Positions 8,284 through 13,493 of a DNA stretch of 13,493 bases are shown one piece after another (positions within the stretch are counted from its first letter, which is position 1; each line of letters opens with the position of its first letter). Source of the DNA: Crocinitomix sp. (GTDB taxonomy: Bacteria; Bacteroidota; Bacteroidia; Flavobacteriales_D; Crocinitomicaceae); NCBI GenBank assembly GCA_020849935.1, contig JADZFJ010000476.1, positions 1-13,493 of the forward strand. The letters run 5' to 3'. A model generated the notes under the pieces. The model worked only from the letters and a program-made list of their open reading frames with translations, was not told the origin of the DNA and did not search any database. Position numbers and translations under genes: made by a program.

Positions 8284-8461
8284 TAAGGCTAATTTTATTG
8301 GCTTAGCTGAATAAGTATTTCGTAATTTCACCACAAGTGGATGGAAATTAACGCATAGAAGAGGAACCGTTTTAACTTTCGGATCATGTCCGAACCAACG
8401 AGTTTGCTCAATTTTATATTATAAATCGGTATTAGATTCGATGCAAAAAGAAACCAATTAT

Positions 8462-8494
8462 CCGTTTTGTTGTCTAATTTGAGTAAAAAAACGG
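8462..8494 (+). repeat. Inverted repeat CCGTTTT-N19-AAAACGG in repeat A
   Basis: CCGTTTT (8462-8468) and AAAACGG (8488-8494) are exact reverse complements separated by 19 nt. The same arms are kept in repeat B (10700-10706 and 10727-10733) although the spacer there is one base longer. The pair could form a stem in RNA or serve as a two-site operator upstream of the promoter; function is unknown. Confidence 0.4.
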
Positions 8495-8512
8495 CTAATT
8501 CAATAGATTTTT

Positions 8513-8538
8513 TACAAAATATCCAAAATAATTTTGTA
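8513..8538 (+). repeat. Inverted repeat TACAAAAT-N10-ATTTTGTA in repeat A
   Basis: TACAAAAT (8513-8520) and ATTTTGTA (8531-8538) are perfect 8-bp arms around a 10-nt spacer. The second arm ends about 31 bp upstream of the -33 element at 8570. Repeat B holds the identical 26 bp at 10753-10778 at the same distance from its promoter, inside a block that is unchanged between the repeats. The dyad, its position and its conservation fit a binding site for a dimeric regulator; no regulator is identified. Confidence 0.45.
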
Positions 8539-8569
8539 CATTGGCTTAGAATGCGCAAAGGTTTAATTG

Positions 8570-8598
8570 TTTGATAATCTTTAAATATGTTATCTTTT
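8570..8598 (+). promoter_or_regulatory. Bacteroidota-type promoter upstream of the delta-60 gene
   Basis: TTTG (8570-8573), a 17-bp spacer and TATCTTTT (8591-8598) match the Bacteroidota promoter pattern TTTG-N17-23-TAnnTTTG with one mismatch in the -7 box. The same arrangement stands at 10810-10838 before M14 copy 2. The ATG of the delta-60 gene is 105 bp further down, against 49 bp for M14 copy 2, so the leader here is longer and half of it is sequence not shared with the M14 leaders. Confidence 0.5.
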
Positions 8599-8638
8599 AA
8601 TCCAACAAGTAATCTTTTACATATTCCTTAAGTGCACA

Positions 8639-8674
8639 TCAGGTTATATTTATCCAAAAAAATAAACGACCTGA
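8639..8674 (+). repeat. Imperfect hairpin in the delta-60 gene leader
   Basis: TCAGGT (8639-8644) pairs exactly with ACCTGA (8669-8674), and inside it TTTAT (8649-8653) pairs with ATAAA (8662-8666) around an A-rich loop. It lies 29 bp before the delta-60 start codon and begins just where homology to repeat B ends. It might be a leader structure affecting translation or a junction by-product of the rearrangement. The function is unproven. Confidence 0.3.
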
Positions 8675-8703
8675 ATAGGCACAAAATTAAAAACTAACGT
8701 AAA

Positions 8704-10230
8704 ATGAAAAAACTCTTACTAGTTATTACTTATAACCTATTTGCTGCATTTAATATTGTAGTTGCCCAAGGAGGTCCGTTGGATCTAACATTCGATGCCG
8801 ACGGTATTGTTTTTACCACAACTGGAACTTTTGGCGAGGCTAACTCTGTAGCTATACAACCCGATGGGAAAATTGTGGTGGCGGGCACTAGTAACATGAT
8901 CGATGTAGGCAGCTTTACATTAACTCGTTATAATACCAATGGTGATTTAGATCTTGACTTTGGCACCGATGGTATTGTTTCTACTTTTATTGGAGTCGGT
9001 GGTGGAAAGGTAAGTTCTGTTGCCATACAGATGGATGGAAAAATTGTGGTCGTGGGATCATATTACAACTTCGATCATTGGGATCTTGCATTAACGCGAT
9101 ACAATGCCGATGGTAGTCTAGATCTTAGCTTCGGTACGGATGGTATTGTTGTTACTCCCCTTGGAACTTCTGATGAAATGGGACTTTCTTCAGCGCTGCA
9201 AACAGATGGAAAAATTGTGGTAGGCGGATTTATTTCCGACGGAATTGTTGATGACTTTGCTGTAACTCGTTTTAATACGGATGGCAGTTTAGATCTTAGC
9301 TTCGGTACGGGTGGATTTGTTATCACTTCTTTTGGAACATATGATGATTGGGCAGAATCAGTTGCCATACAATCAGATGGAAAAATTGTAGCAGCGGGAT
9401 GGACCTTAACTGGATTTGATTTTGCTTTAAGTCGTTATAATACTGATGGCAGCTTGGACCTCACATTTGATACCGATGGTATGGTCACAACTAATTTTGG
9501 TGCTTATTTTGGAGCGGCTAAATCAGTCGCGATACAAGCAGATGGTAAAATTGTGGCAGCGGGAAAAACCGGCCACGACGGAATTCCGGTTTTTGCATTA
9601 ACTCGCTATAATACCGATGGTAGTTTAGACCTCACATTTGATACCGACGGTATTGTTATTACAACTATTGGAGATGTTGATAATATGTTAAACTCTGTTA
9701 TTTTACAATGGGATGGAAAAATTGTGGCTGCAGGATATAGCGACGACGGTCCAACTACTGATTTTACGTTAACTCGTTATAACACAGATGGCAGTTTAGA
9801 CCTCACATTTGATACCGATGGTAAGGTTACCACTAATATTGGCACTGGCGAAAGTGTAGCAAATTCCTTGAAAATGCAGGCAGATGGAAAAATTGTCGTA
9901 GCGGGAACAAGCCAAAACGGAGCAAGTTCTCGTTTTACAGTGGTGAGATATGATAATGGAACTGCCCTCGGAATAAACACGAACGGTGAGCAAAACACGG
10001 AAATAAATTTTTACCCAAACCCAGCAACCGATAAACTAAACATTTCTTTAGCCGAAAACGAAGAATCACAACTTCAAATTTTCAATTCAATGGGTATGTT
10101 GGTAAAAGAAATTTCAATAACACAAACTTCCCAAATTAATATATCCGATTTATCAAATGGGCTCTTTTTTATGTATTTAACTTCAGATGGTAAAATCATA
10201 GCAACTGAAAAATTAATAATTACAGACTGA
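8704..10230 (+). CDS. Secreted delta-60 repeat (DUF5122-type) seven-bladed beta-propeller protein with T9SS type A sorting domain
   Basis: The 508-residue protein has a signal peptide (1-22, ending VVAQ). It then has exactly seven tandem repeats of 55-57 residues (24-80, 81-137, 138-194, 195-249, 250-306, 307-363, 364-419). Each runs through LDLxFxxDG, SVAIQxDGKIVxAG and LTRYNTDG. This is the delta-60/DUF5122 repeat, and seven units fit a closed seven-bladed propeller. Residues 420-508 form a T9SS type A sorting domain (INFYPNPATDKLNISL, DLSNGLFFMYL, EKLIITD), so the protein should be exposed on or released from the cell. No catalytic motif is evident; a binding or adhesive role is an inference. 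The gene lies between intergenic repeat A and the remnant of an M14 gene, where an M14 coding sequence would be expected. Its sorting domain is not closely similar to those of the M14 pair, so it has a separate origin. Confidence 0.93.
   Translation: MKKLLLVITYNLFAAFNIVVAQGGPLDLTFDADGIVFTTTGTFGEANSVAIQPDGKIVVAGTSNMIDVGSFTLTRYNTNGDLDLDFGTDGIVSTFIGVGGGKVSSVAIQMDGKIVVVGSYYNFDHWDLALTRYNADGSLDLSFGTDGIVVTPLGTSDEMGLSSALQTDGKIVVGGFISDGIVDDFAVTRFNTDGSLDLSFGTGGFVITSFGTYDDWAESVAIQSDGKIVAAGWTLTGFDFALSRYNTDGSLDLTFDTDGMVTTNFGAYFGAAKSVAIQADGKIVAAGKTGHDGIPVFALTRYNTDGSLDLTFDTDGIVITTIGDVDNMLNSVILQWDGKIVAAGYSDDGPTTDFTLTRYNTDGSLDLTFDTDGKVTTNIGTGESVANSLKMQADGKIVVAGTSQNGASSRFTVVRYDNGTALGINTNGEQNTEINFYPNPATDKLNISLAENEESQLQIFNSMGMLVKEISITQTSQINISDLSNGLFFMYLTSDGKIIATEKLIITD
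8773..9960 (+). repeat. Seven in-gene tandem repeats of 165-171 bp encoding propeller blades
   Basis: The seven units fall into sub-groups at the DNA level. Units 3 and 4 share the LDLSFGT coding (ctagatcttagcttcggtac type), while units 5, 6 and 7 share nearly identical DNA for SLDLTFDTDG (around 9449, 9620 and 9791). Units are 57, 57, 57, 55, 57, 57 and 56 codons. The uneven similarity suggests that blades 5-7 and 3-4 were multiplied or homogenised more recently than blades 1-2. Confidence 0.85.
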
Positions 10231-10235
10231 TAGTT

Positions 10236-10470
10236 AAACATCATTTCGATTAATTGAACGATAAGGGGAGCAAGAAGATAGGTTTTATTTCGATTGTTTC
10301 ACTCTCAACAAAGCGACTGTCGCAATTAATGAAACTGGGATAATTGAGTTTACGGAAACATAAATCCAACATTAATTTCAATCGAGGATTTGTCTGAAGG
10401 GATTTATTTTGTGCGGTTAACTAATTCATCGAATGAATCTGTCACTAAACACTTTTCGATAGTACGTTAA
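10236..10470 (+). pseudogene. 3' remnant of a third M14 carboxypeptidase gene, frameshifted and internally deleted
   Basis: Directly after the delta-60 stop, the DNA aligns to the end of the M14 genes. From 10236 it matches the part of copy 1 coding residues about 666-706 (KFRLITDEGVQADGFYFDDFSL, then the IEF segment), but with substitutions, small indels and stops. About 40 codons of the sorting domain are then missing. From 10363 to 10470 a clean frame encodes 35 residues (NPTLISIEDLSEGIYFVRL, then TNSSNESVTKHFSIVR) and a TAA. That is the exact C-terminus of the paralogs. The left part is nearest copy 1, the NPTLIS segment is nearest copy 2, and the last bases (TTTTCGATAGTACGTTAA) are those of copy 1. 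Upstream of 10236 no M14 sequence remains. It is too short and broken to be functional and cannot be expressed as a carboxypeptidase. Confidence 0.85.
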
Positions 10471-10699
10471 TTATTGTATTTATTTTATTCTTAAACGAAA
10501 CGCTGAATTGGCATGTGTTGATAAGACCAGTTTTAATGGCTTAGATGAATAAGTATTTCGCAATTTCACCATAAGTATTTGGAAATTAACGCATAGAAGA
10601 GTAACCTTTTTAACTTTCGGATCATGTCCAAACCAAAGAGTTTGCTTAATTTTATAATCTAAATCGGTATTAGATTCTATGAAAAAAGATACCAATTAT

Positions 10700-10733
10700 C
10701 CGTTTTGTTGTCTAATTTCAGTAAAAAAAACGG
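10700..10733 (+). repeat. Inverted repeat CCGTTTT-N20-AAAACGG in repeat B
   Basis: The arms CCGTTTT (10700-10706) and AAAACGG (10727-10733) are the same as in repeat A. The spacer is 20 nt instead of 19 because of one extra A. Kept arms with a changed spacer favour an RNA stem over a rigidly spaced operator, but the evidence is thin. Confidence 0.4.
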
Positions 10734-10752
10734 TCAGTTACATAGATTTTTT

Positions 10753-10778
10753 TACAAAATATCCAAAATAATTTTGTA
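10753..10778 (+). repeat. Inverted repeat TACAAAAT-N10-ATTTTGTA in repeat B
   Basis: Identical in all 26 bp to the dyad at 8513-8538. It ends 31 bp upstream of the TTTG at 10810, ahead of M14 copy 2. This is a candidate operator shared by the delta-60 gene and M14 copy 2. Confidence 0.45.
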
Positions 10779-10809
10779 CATTGGCTTAGAATGCGCAAAG
10801 GTTTTATTG

Positions 10810-10838
10810 TTTGATAATCTTTTAATATGTTATCTTTT
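10810..10838 (+). promoter_or_regulatory. Bacteroidota-type promoter upstream of M14 copy 2
   Basis: TTTG (10810-10813), 17 bp, and TATCTTTT (10831-10838) match the phylum's promoter pattern with one mismatch. The start codon at 10888 is 49 bp further. A second -7-like TACCTTGC lies at 10861-10868, also present before copy 1 but without a matching upstream element. It is homologous to the promoter at 8570-8598. Confidence 0.5.
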
Positions 10839-10887
10839 AATCGAACAAGCAATCTTTTAATACCTTGCACACATCAAAATAGATTTC

Positions 10888-13230
10888 ATGAAAAACTCGT
10901 TGACGATTTTACTAATCACGCTAATGCCAATACTGGCTTTTAACCAACTTCAATATGCAACTGTGAAGATTTATGCCACCAACGCACAACTGCATGAAAT
11001 TGCAAATTTAGGCGTAACGGTCGATCATGGTCAGCATAAATCAAACGAATGGTTTATCACGGATTTGTCTCAACTAGAAATTCAGAAATTAATAGACAAT
11101 GGGGTGCCCCATGAAATCTTAATTGAAGATGTCGCCACTTACTACGCTTTACATAGTGGAGATGCCTCACCAAAAGCTGATCGGGCAGATTGTCCTGATG
11201 GTTCATCTTCGGGAGGAGAGATTGTGACCCCAAGTAATTTCCATTTAGGATCAATGGCAGGTTATTATACGTATGAACAATATTTAACCGAATTGGATGA
11301 AATGCGCGCTGCTTACCCAGATTTAATTACTGAAAAGGCTGGTATTTCTGATTTTCTTACCTGGGAGTCTCGACCAATTCATTGGGTTCGAATTTCAGAT
11401 AACGCGGATTCCGACGAAGTAGAAAAAGAAGTTTTATATACGGCACTTCACCATGCGAATGAGCCGATGAGCTTGTCACAAACAATCTTTTACATGTGGT
11501 ATCTTCTTGAAAATTATGGAACTAATCCAGAAGTAACTTATTTGGTTGATCACACAGAAATGTACTTTGTACCAATGATCAATCCCGATGGATATAAACG
11601 AAATCAAACCACCGATCCTGAAGGCGGAGGAATGCACCGTAAAAACCGAAACCCAAGCATAGGTACCTATAATAAAGGTGTTGATTTAGATAGAAATTAC
11701 GATTACCATTGGAATGAAACAGGAACATCACCTGAAGAAGATGGAGATGCCTATGCAGGGACTTCCGCCTTTTCAGAGCCAGAAACCCAAGCCATTAAAT
11801 GGTTTTGTGAAAACCACGATTTTCTTTTTGCATTTAACGCACATTCTCATGGCGATTTATTGCTTTATCCATTTGGTTGGTCAACGGGTGCGATGGCGGT
11901 AGACAACGATTTTTTTGATGCCTATTCTCACAAAATGGCCATGTTTAATAATTACACCGCTCAAAAATCATCTGCATTATATGAAGCCGCTGGAGTTGCT
12001 GACGATTGGATGTATGACGGTGATTTGGACTTAAAACCTTCAATTTACGCCATGACTCCCGTAGTTGGTAATTCTTTTTGGCCATTAAGCGAAGTGATTA
12101 TTCCAACGTGTAAAGAAATGTTAAAGTCCAATTTAATGATGTCCCAATTAGCGCATGTATATGGGCTGACGAAAGATTTAGAAACGAATCAAATCGAAAC
12201 GGAGGTTGGATATTTTAGTTATAACCTTCAAAGATACGGTATTCAAGATGGTGATTTTACGATTTCTATCACACCATTAGTAGGAATCACTTCGGTGGGA
12301 GGTGAAAATGTGCACACGTTAGATTTGTTAGATGTGTTGGAAGATTCGATCAGCTATGATTTGGTTGCAGATATAGTTGCCGGGGATGAGATTAAATATA
12401 TTCTACAAACCAGCAATGGGGAATGGACTCGAAATGATACCATTACGAAAGCATTTGGCGGAGGAGAAGTTGTTTTTGAAGATGATTGTTCCGGTATGGG
12501 CAACTGGTCCGGTACATGGGGTCTTACTGGCGAAAAATACTATTCGGCATCCCGTTGTATTGCGGACAGTCCATATGACTTTTATCACGACAATGCAGAT
12601 AACAGTATTGAATTAAATGAGACGTTTAGTTTTGAACATGCCACCTACGCCTACGTTAATTTTTATGCCCAATGGGAAATCGAGAATGATTACGATTATG
12701 TACAATTTATGATTTCGACCGACGAAGGTGATTCATGGACACCACTTTGTGGGTATTATACCAATACTGGGGTATTTCCTCAAGATGTCGGTCAGCCTGT
12801 TTATGATGGTAATCAAGGCAGTTGGGTTTATGAAGAGATTAATTTGATTGATTATTTGGAATCTCCTGCTGTCCGCTTCAAATTTCGTTTAATATCGGAC
12901 GAAGGGTTTACAGGAAATGGATTTTACTTTGATGATTTCAGTCTGACTACCGATGGTAGCCTAATTCCCGGGTCAGGAGTCGACGAATTCACACAAGAAT
13001 TAATCAAAATTTATCCAAATCCTACAAGTGATTTTATTCAAATAAAAATTGCAAAATCAATGGTGATTAACAAAGTAGAAGTTTATAATGAACTAGGCCA
13101 ATTAGTAAAATCTATTTCCGAAAATCCAACATTGATTTCAATCGGGGATTTGTCTGAAGGGATTTATTTTGTGCGGTTAAATAATTCATCGAATGAATCT
13201 GTCACAAAACGATTTTCAGTTATTCGTTAA
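10888..13230 (+). CDS. Secreted M14 carboxypeptidase paralog with T9SS sorting domain (copy 2, active site altered)
   Basis: The 780-residue protein shares the full architecture of copy 1: signal peptide (1-19), propeptide, M14 domain (about 120-425), beta-sandwich, jelly-roll or MAM-like module, and T9SS sorting domain (about 702-780, IYPNPTSDF to KRFSVIR). The zinc ligands His189, Glu192 and His319 remain, as do Arg254, Arg269 and Tyr376. However, the catalytic glutamate is replaced: MTPEIGD in copy 1 reads MTPVVGN here, so Glu392 is Val (codon GTA at 12061) and Asp395 is Asn. Arg191 is Asn (HHANEP) and Asn268 is Asp (GVDLDRNY). Without the general base, ordinary carboxypeptidase activity is unlikely. 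A zinc-dependent binding role or altered chemistry is possible. The coding frame is intact to the stop, so it is not a decayed gene. The stop is 8 bp from the convergent regulator gene. Family is firm; loss of activity is inferred. Confidence 0.93.
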   Translation: MKNSLTILLITLMPILAFNQLQYATVKIYATNAQLHEIANLGVTVDHGQHKSNEWFITDLSQLEIQKLIDNGVPHEILIEDVATYYALHSGDASPKADRADCPDGSSSGGEIVTPSNFHLGSMAGYYTYEQYLTELDEMRAAYPDLITEKAGISDFLTWESRPIHWVRISDNADSDEVEKEVLYTALHHANEPMSLSQTIFYMWYLLENYGTNPEVTYLVDHTEMYFVPMINPDGYKRNQTTDPEGGGMHRKNRNPSIGTYNKGVDLDRNYDYHWNETGTSPEEDGDAYAGTSAFSEPETQAIKWFCENHDFLFAFNAHSHGDLLLYPFGWSTGAMAVDNDFFDAYSHKMAMFNNYTAQKSSALYEAAGVADDWMYDGDLDLKPSIYAMTPVVGNSFWPLSEVIIPTCKEMLKSNLMMSQLAHVYGLTKDLETNQIETEVGYFSYNLQRYGIQDGDFTISITPLVGITSVGGENVHTLDLLDVLEDSISYDLVADIVAGDEIKYILQTSNGEWTRNDTITKAFGGGEVVFEDDCSGMGNWSGTWGLTGEKYYSASRCIADSPYDFYHDNADNSIELNETFSFEHATYAYVNFYAQWEIENDYDYVQFMISTDEGDSWTPLCGYYTNTGVFPQDVGQPVYDGNQGSWVYEEINLIDYLESPAVRFKFRLISDEGFTGNGFYFDDFSLTTDGSLIPGSGVDEFTQELIKIYPNPTSDFIQIKIAKSMVINKVEVYNELGQLVKSISENPTLISIGDLSEGIYFVRLNNSSNESVTKRFSVIR

Positions 13231-13238
13231 TTAGGACA

Positions 13239-13493
13239 TTATCCCATATAACGATAACCAACACCTTTTACGGTGCGAATGATTTCTGAACCAAAGCGTT
13301 CCCTTAATTTGCGTACATGAACATCGATTGTTCGGTCGGACATATTACTATCTCCCCAAACGTTTGAAAGAATGTCTTCGCGTCGAAAAACTTTGTCCGC
13401 GTCTGTCATTAAATAGGTCAACAATTCAAATTCTTTTTTAGGAATAATAATTTCCTTCCCATCTTTCGTAATCGAATATTTTTCAACATCCAC
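13239..13493 (-). CDS. OmpR/PhoB-family response regulator, C-terminal DNA-binding domain (5' part outside the window)
   Basis: The visible 84 codons form a complete winged-helix Trans_reg_C domain. Key features are the KKEFELLTYLM helix, then FRREDILSNVWGD, the recognition helix DRTIDVHVRKLRERFG, and the terminal hairpin IRTVKGVGYRYMG. The frame runs off the right edge without a start, and the codon at the edge (GTG, Val) is internal, so the N-terminal phosphoacceptor receiver domain must lie beyond base 13493. A partner histidine kinase would be sought further out. The stop lies 8 bp from that of M14 copy 2, tail to tail. Whether it controls the M14 or delta-60 genes cannot be told from the sequence. 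Confidence 0.95.
   Translation of the reverse strand: MDVEKYSITKDGKEIIIPKKEFELLTYLMTDADKVFRREDILSNVWGDSNMSDRTIDVHVRKLRERFGSEIIRTVKGVGYRYMG

Larger units (their letters stand above)
8233..8641 (+). repeat. Intergenic direct repeat A (about 90% identical to repeat B at 10471-10875)
   Basis: The non-coding DNA after M14 copy 1 reappears after the M14 remnant, upstream of M14 copy 2. By hand alignment I count about 39 differences over about 390 positions, including two single-base insertions in homopolymer runs. Homology continues leftward into the 3' end of the M14 coding sequence and fades at about 8641, near where an M14 start codon would be expected. The minus-strand ORF inside (8328-8558) is not preserved in repeat B, so the region is treated as non-coding. 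It contains the hairpins and promoter listed separately. The repeat identifies the duplication unit as M14 gene plus downstream spacer. Confidence 0.9.
10471..10875 (+). repeat. Intergenic direct repeat B (counterpart of repeat A)
   Basis: This stretch follows the M14 remnant just as repeat A follows M14 copy 1, with about 90% identity by hand count. Long unchanged blocks include those around 10573-10598 (aacgcatagaagag) and 10756-10800 (the dyad plus gcttagaatgcgcaaagg). The minus-strand ORF 10480-10695 is in a different frame from the one in repeat A, so neither looks coding. Repeat B leads directly into the M14 copy 2 start codon and contains its promoter. Confidence 0.9.

Noticed and set aside
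8328..8558. 76-residue minus-strand ORF in intergenic repeat A
   Set aside because: Repeat B carries single-base insertions in its homopolymer runs and other changes, so this frame is not kept there. A coding sequence in a 90% identical repeat should keep its frame.
8254..8641. Clustered inverted repeats as a CRISPR or REP-type array
   Set aside because: The inverted repeats differ from one another in sequence and spacing, and only two copies of the whole region exist, explained by the tandem M14 duplication.
9075..9998. Minus-strand ORFs (9075-9368, 9777-9998, 9796-9993) inside the delta-60 gene
   Set aside because: They are opposite-strand shadows produced by the repetitive, codon-periodic sequence of the real gene.
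8639..10235. Delta-60 gene as cargo of an insertion sequence or transposon
   Set aside because: No transposase, terminal inverted repeats or target duplication could be found at either boundary; the hairpin at 8639-8674 has no partner at the right end.
10480..10695. 71-residue minus-strand ORF in intergenic repeat B
   Set aside because: Its frame differs from that of the ORF in repeat A and its product resembles nothing recognisable; it is an artefact of AT-rich non-coding DNA.
12967..12990. Run of SmaI, SalI and EcoRI sites resembling a cloning-vector polylinker
   Set aside because: It is in frame, in the linker before the sorting domain of M14 copy 2. The part from 12979 aligns with the natural linker of copy 1 (FIEF to VDEF), and the flanks are native sequence on both sides.

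Overview
The window is AT-rich and bears clear marks of the phylum Bacteroidota, most likely a Flavobacteriales-type bacterium. Three secreted proteins carry type IX secretion (T9SS) type A C-terminal sorting domains. There is a DUF4837 lipoprotein, and Bacteroidota-style promoter elements (TTTG/TTG upstream of TAnnTTTG) can be found while Shine-Dalgarno sequences are largely missing. The genus cannot be fixed from the sequence alone.

Left part (1-5718) is mostly conserved, housekeeping-type DNA. It holds the 3' two thirds of gatA (glutamyl-tRNA amidotransferase subunit A) and, 9 bp later, a periplasmic MltD-like lytic transglycosylase with two LysM domains. A DUF4837 lipoprotein follows, then a small two-helix membrane protein 15 bp further on. 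Converging on these from the minus strand is a bacterial GH3-family (plant auxin-conjugase-like) adenylating enzyme. Upstream of it, on the same strand, is a 37-residue single-pass membrane ORF.

Right part (5719-13230) is a tandem array of secreted M14 zinc carboxypeptidase genes that has been remodelled. The layout is: intact M14 copy 1 (5887-8232); intergenic repeat A; a delta-60-repeat seven-bladed propeller gene (8704-10230); a frameshifted and internally deleted 3' stump of another M14 copy (about 10236-10470); intergenic repeat B, about 90% identical to A by hand alignment; intact M14 copy 2 (10888-13230). The simplest reading is that three M14 units once stood in tandem and that the body of the middle one was replaced by the propeller gene. 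The propeller gene now sits behind a promoter region that matches the one in front of M14 copy 2.

Copy 1 keeps the full M14 catalytic set. Copy 2 keeps the zinc ligands but has lost the general-base glutamate (E392V) and changed neighbouring pocket residues, so it is probably a pseudo-peptidase or has a different activity. All three intact products have a signal peptide and a T9SS sorting domain and should reach the cell surface or medium. The shared upstream DNA suggests that the propeller gene and M14 copy 2 may be co-regulated.

The right edge (13239-13493, minus strand) is the C-terminal winged-helix domain of an OmpR/PhoB-family response regulator that runs out of the window. No tRNA, rRNA, CRISPR array, transposase or phage gene was seen.
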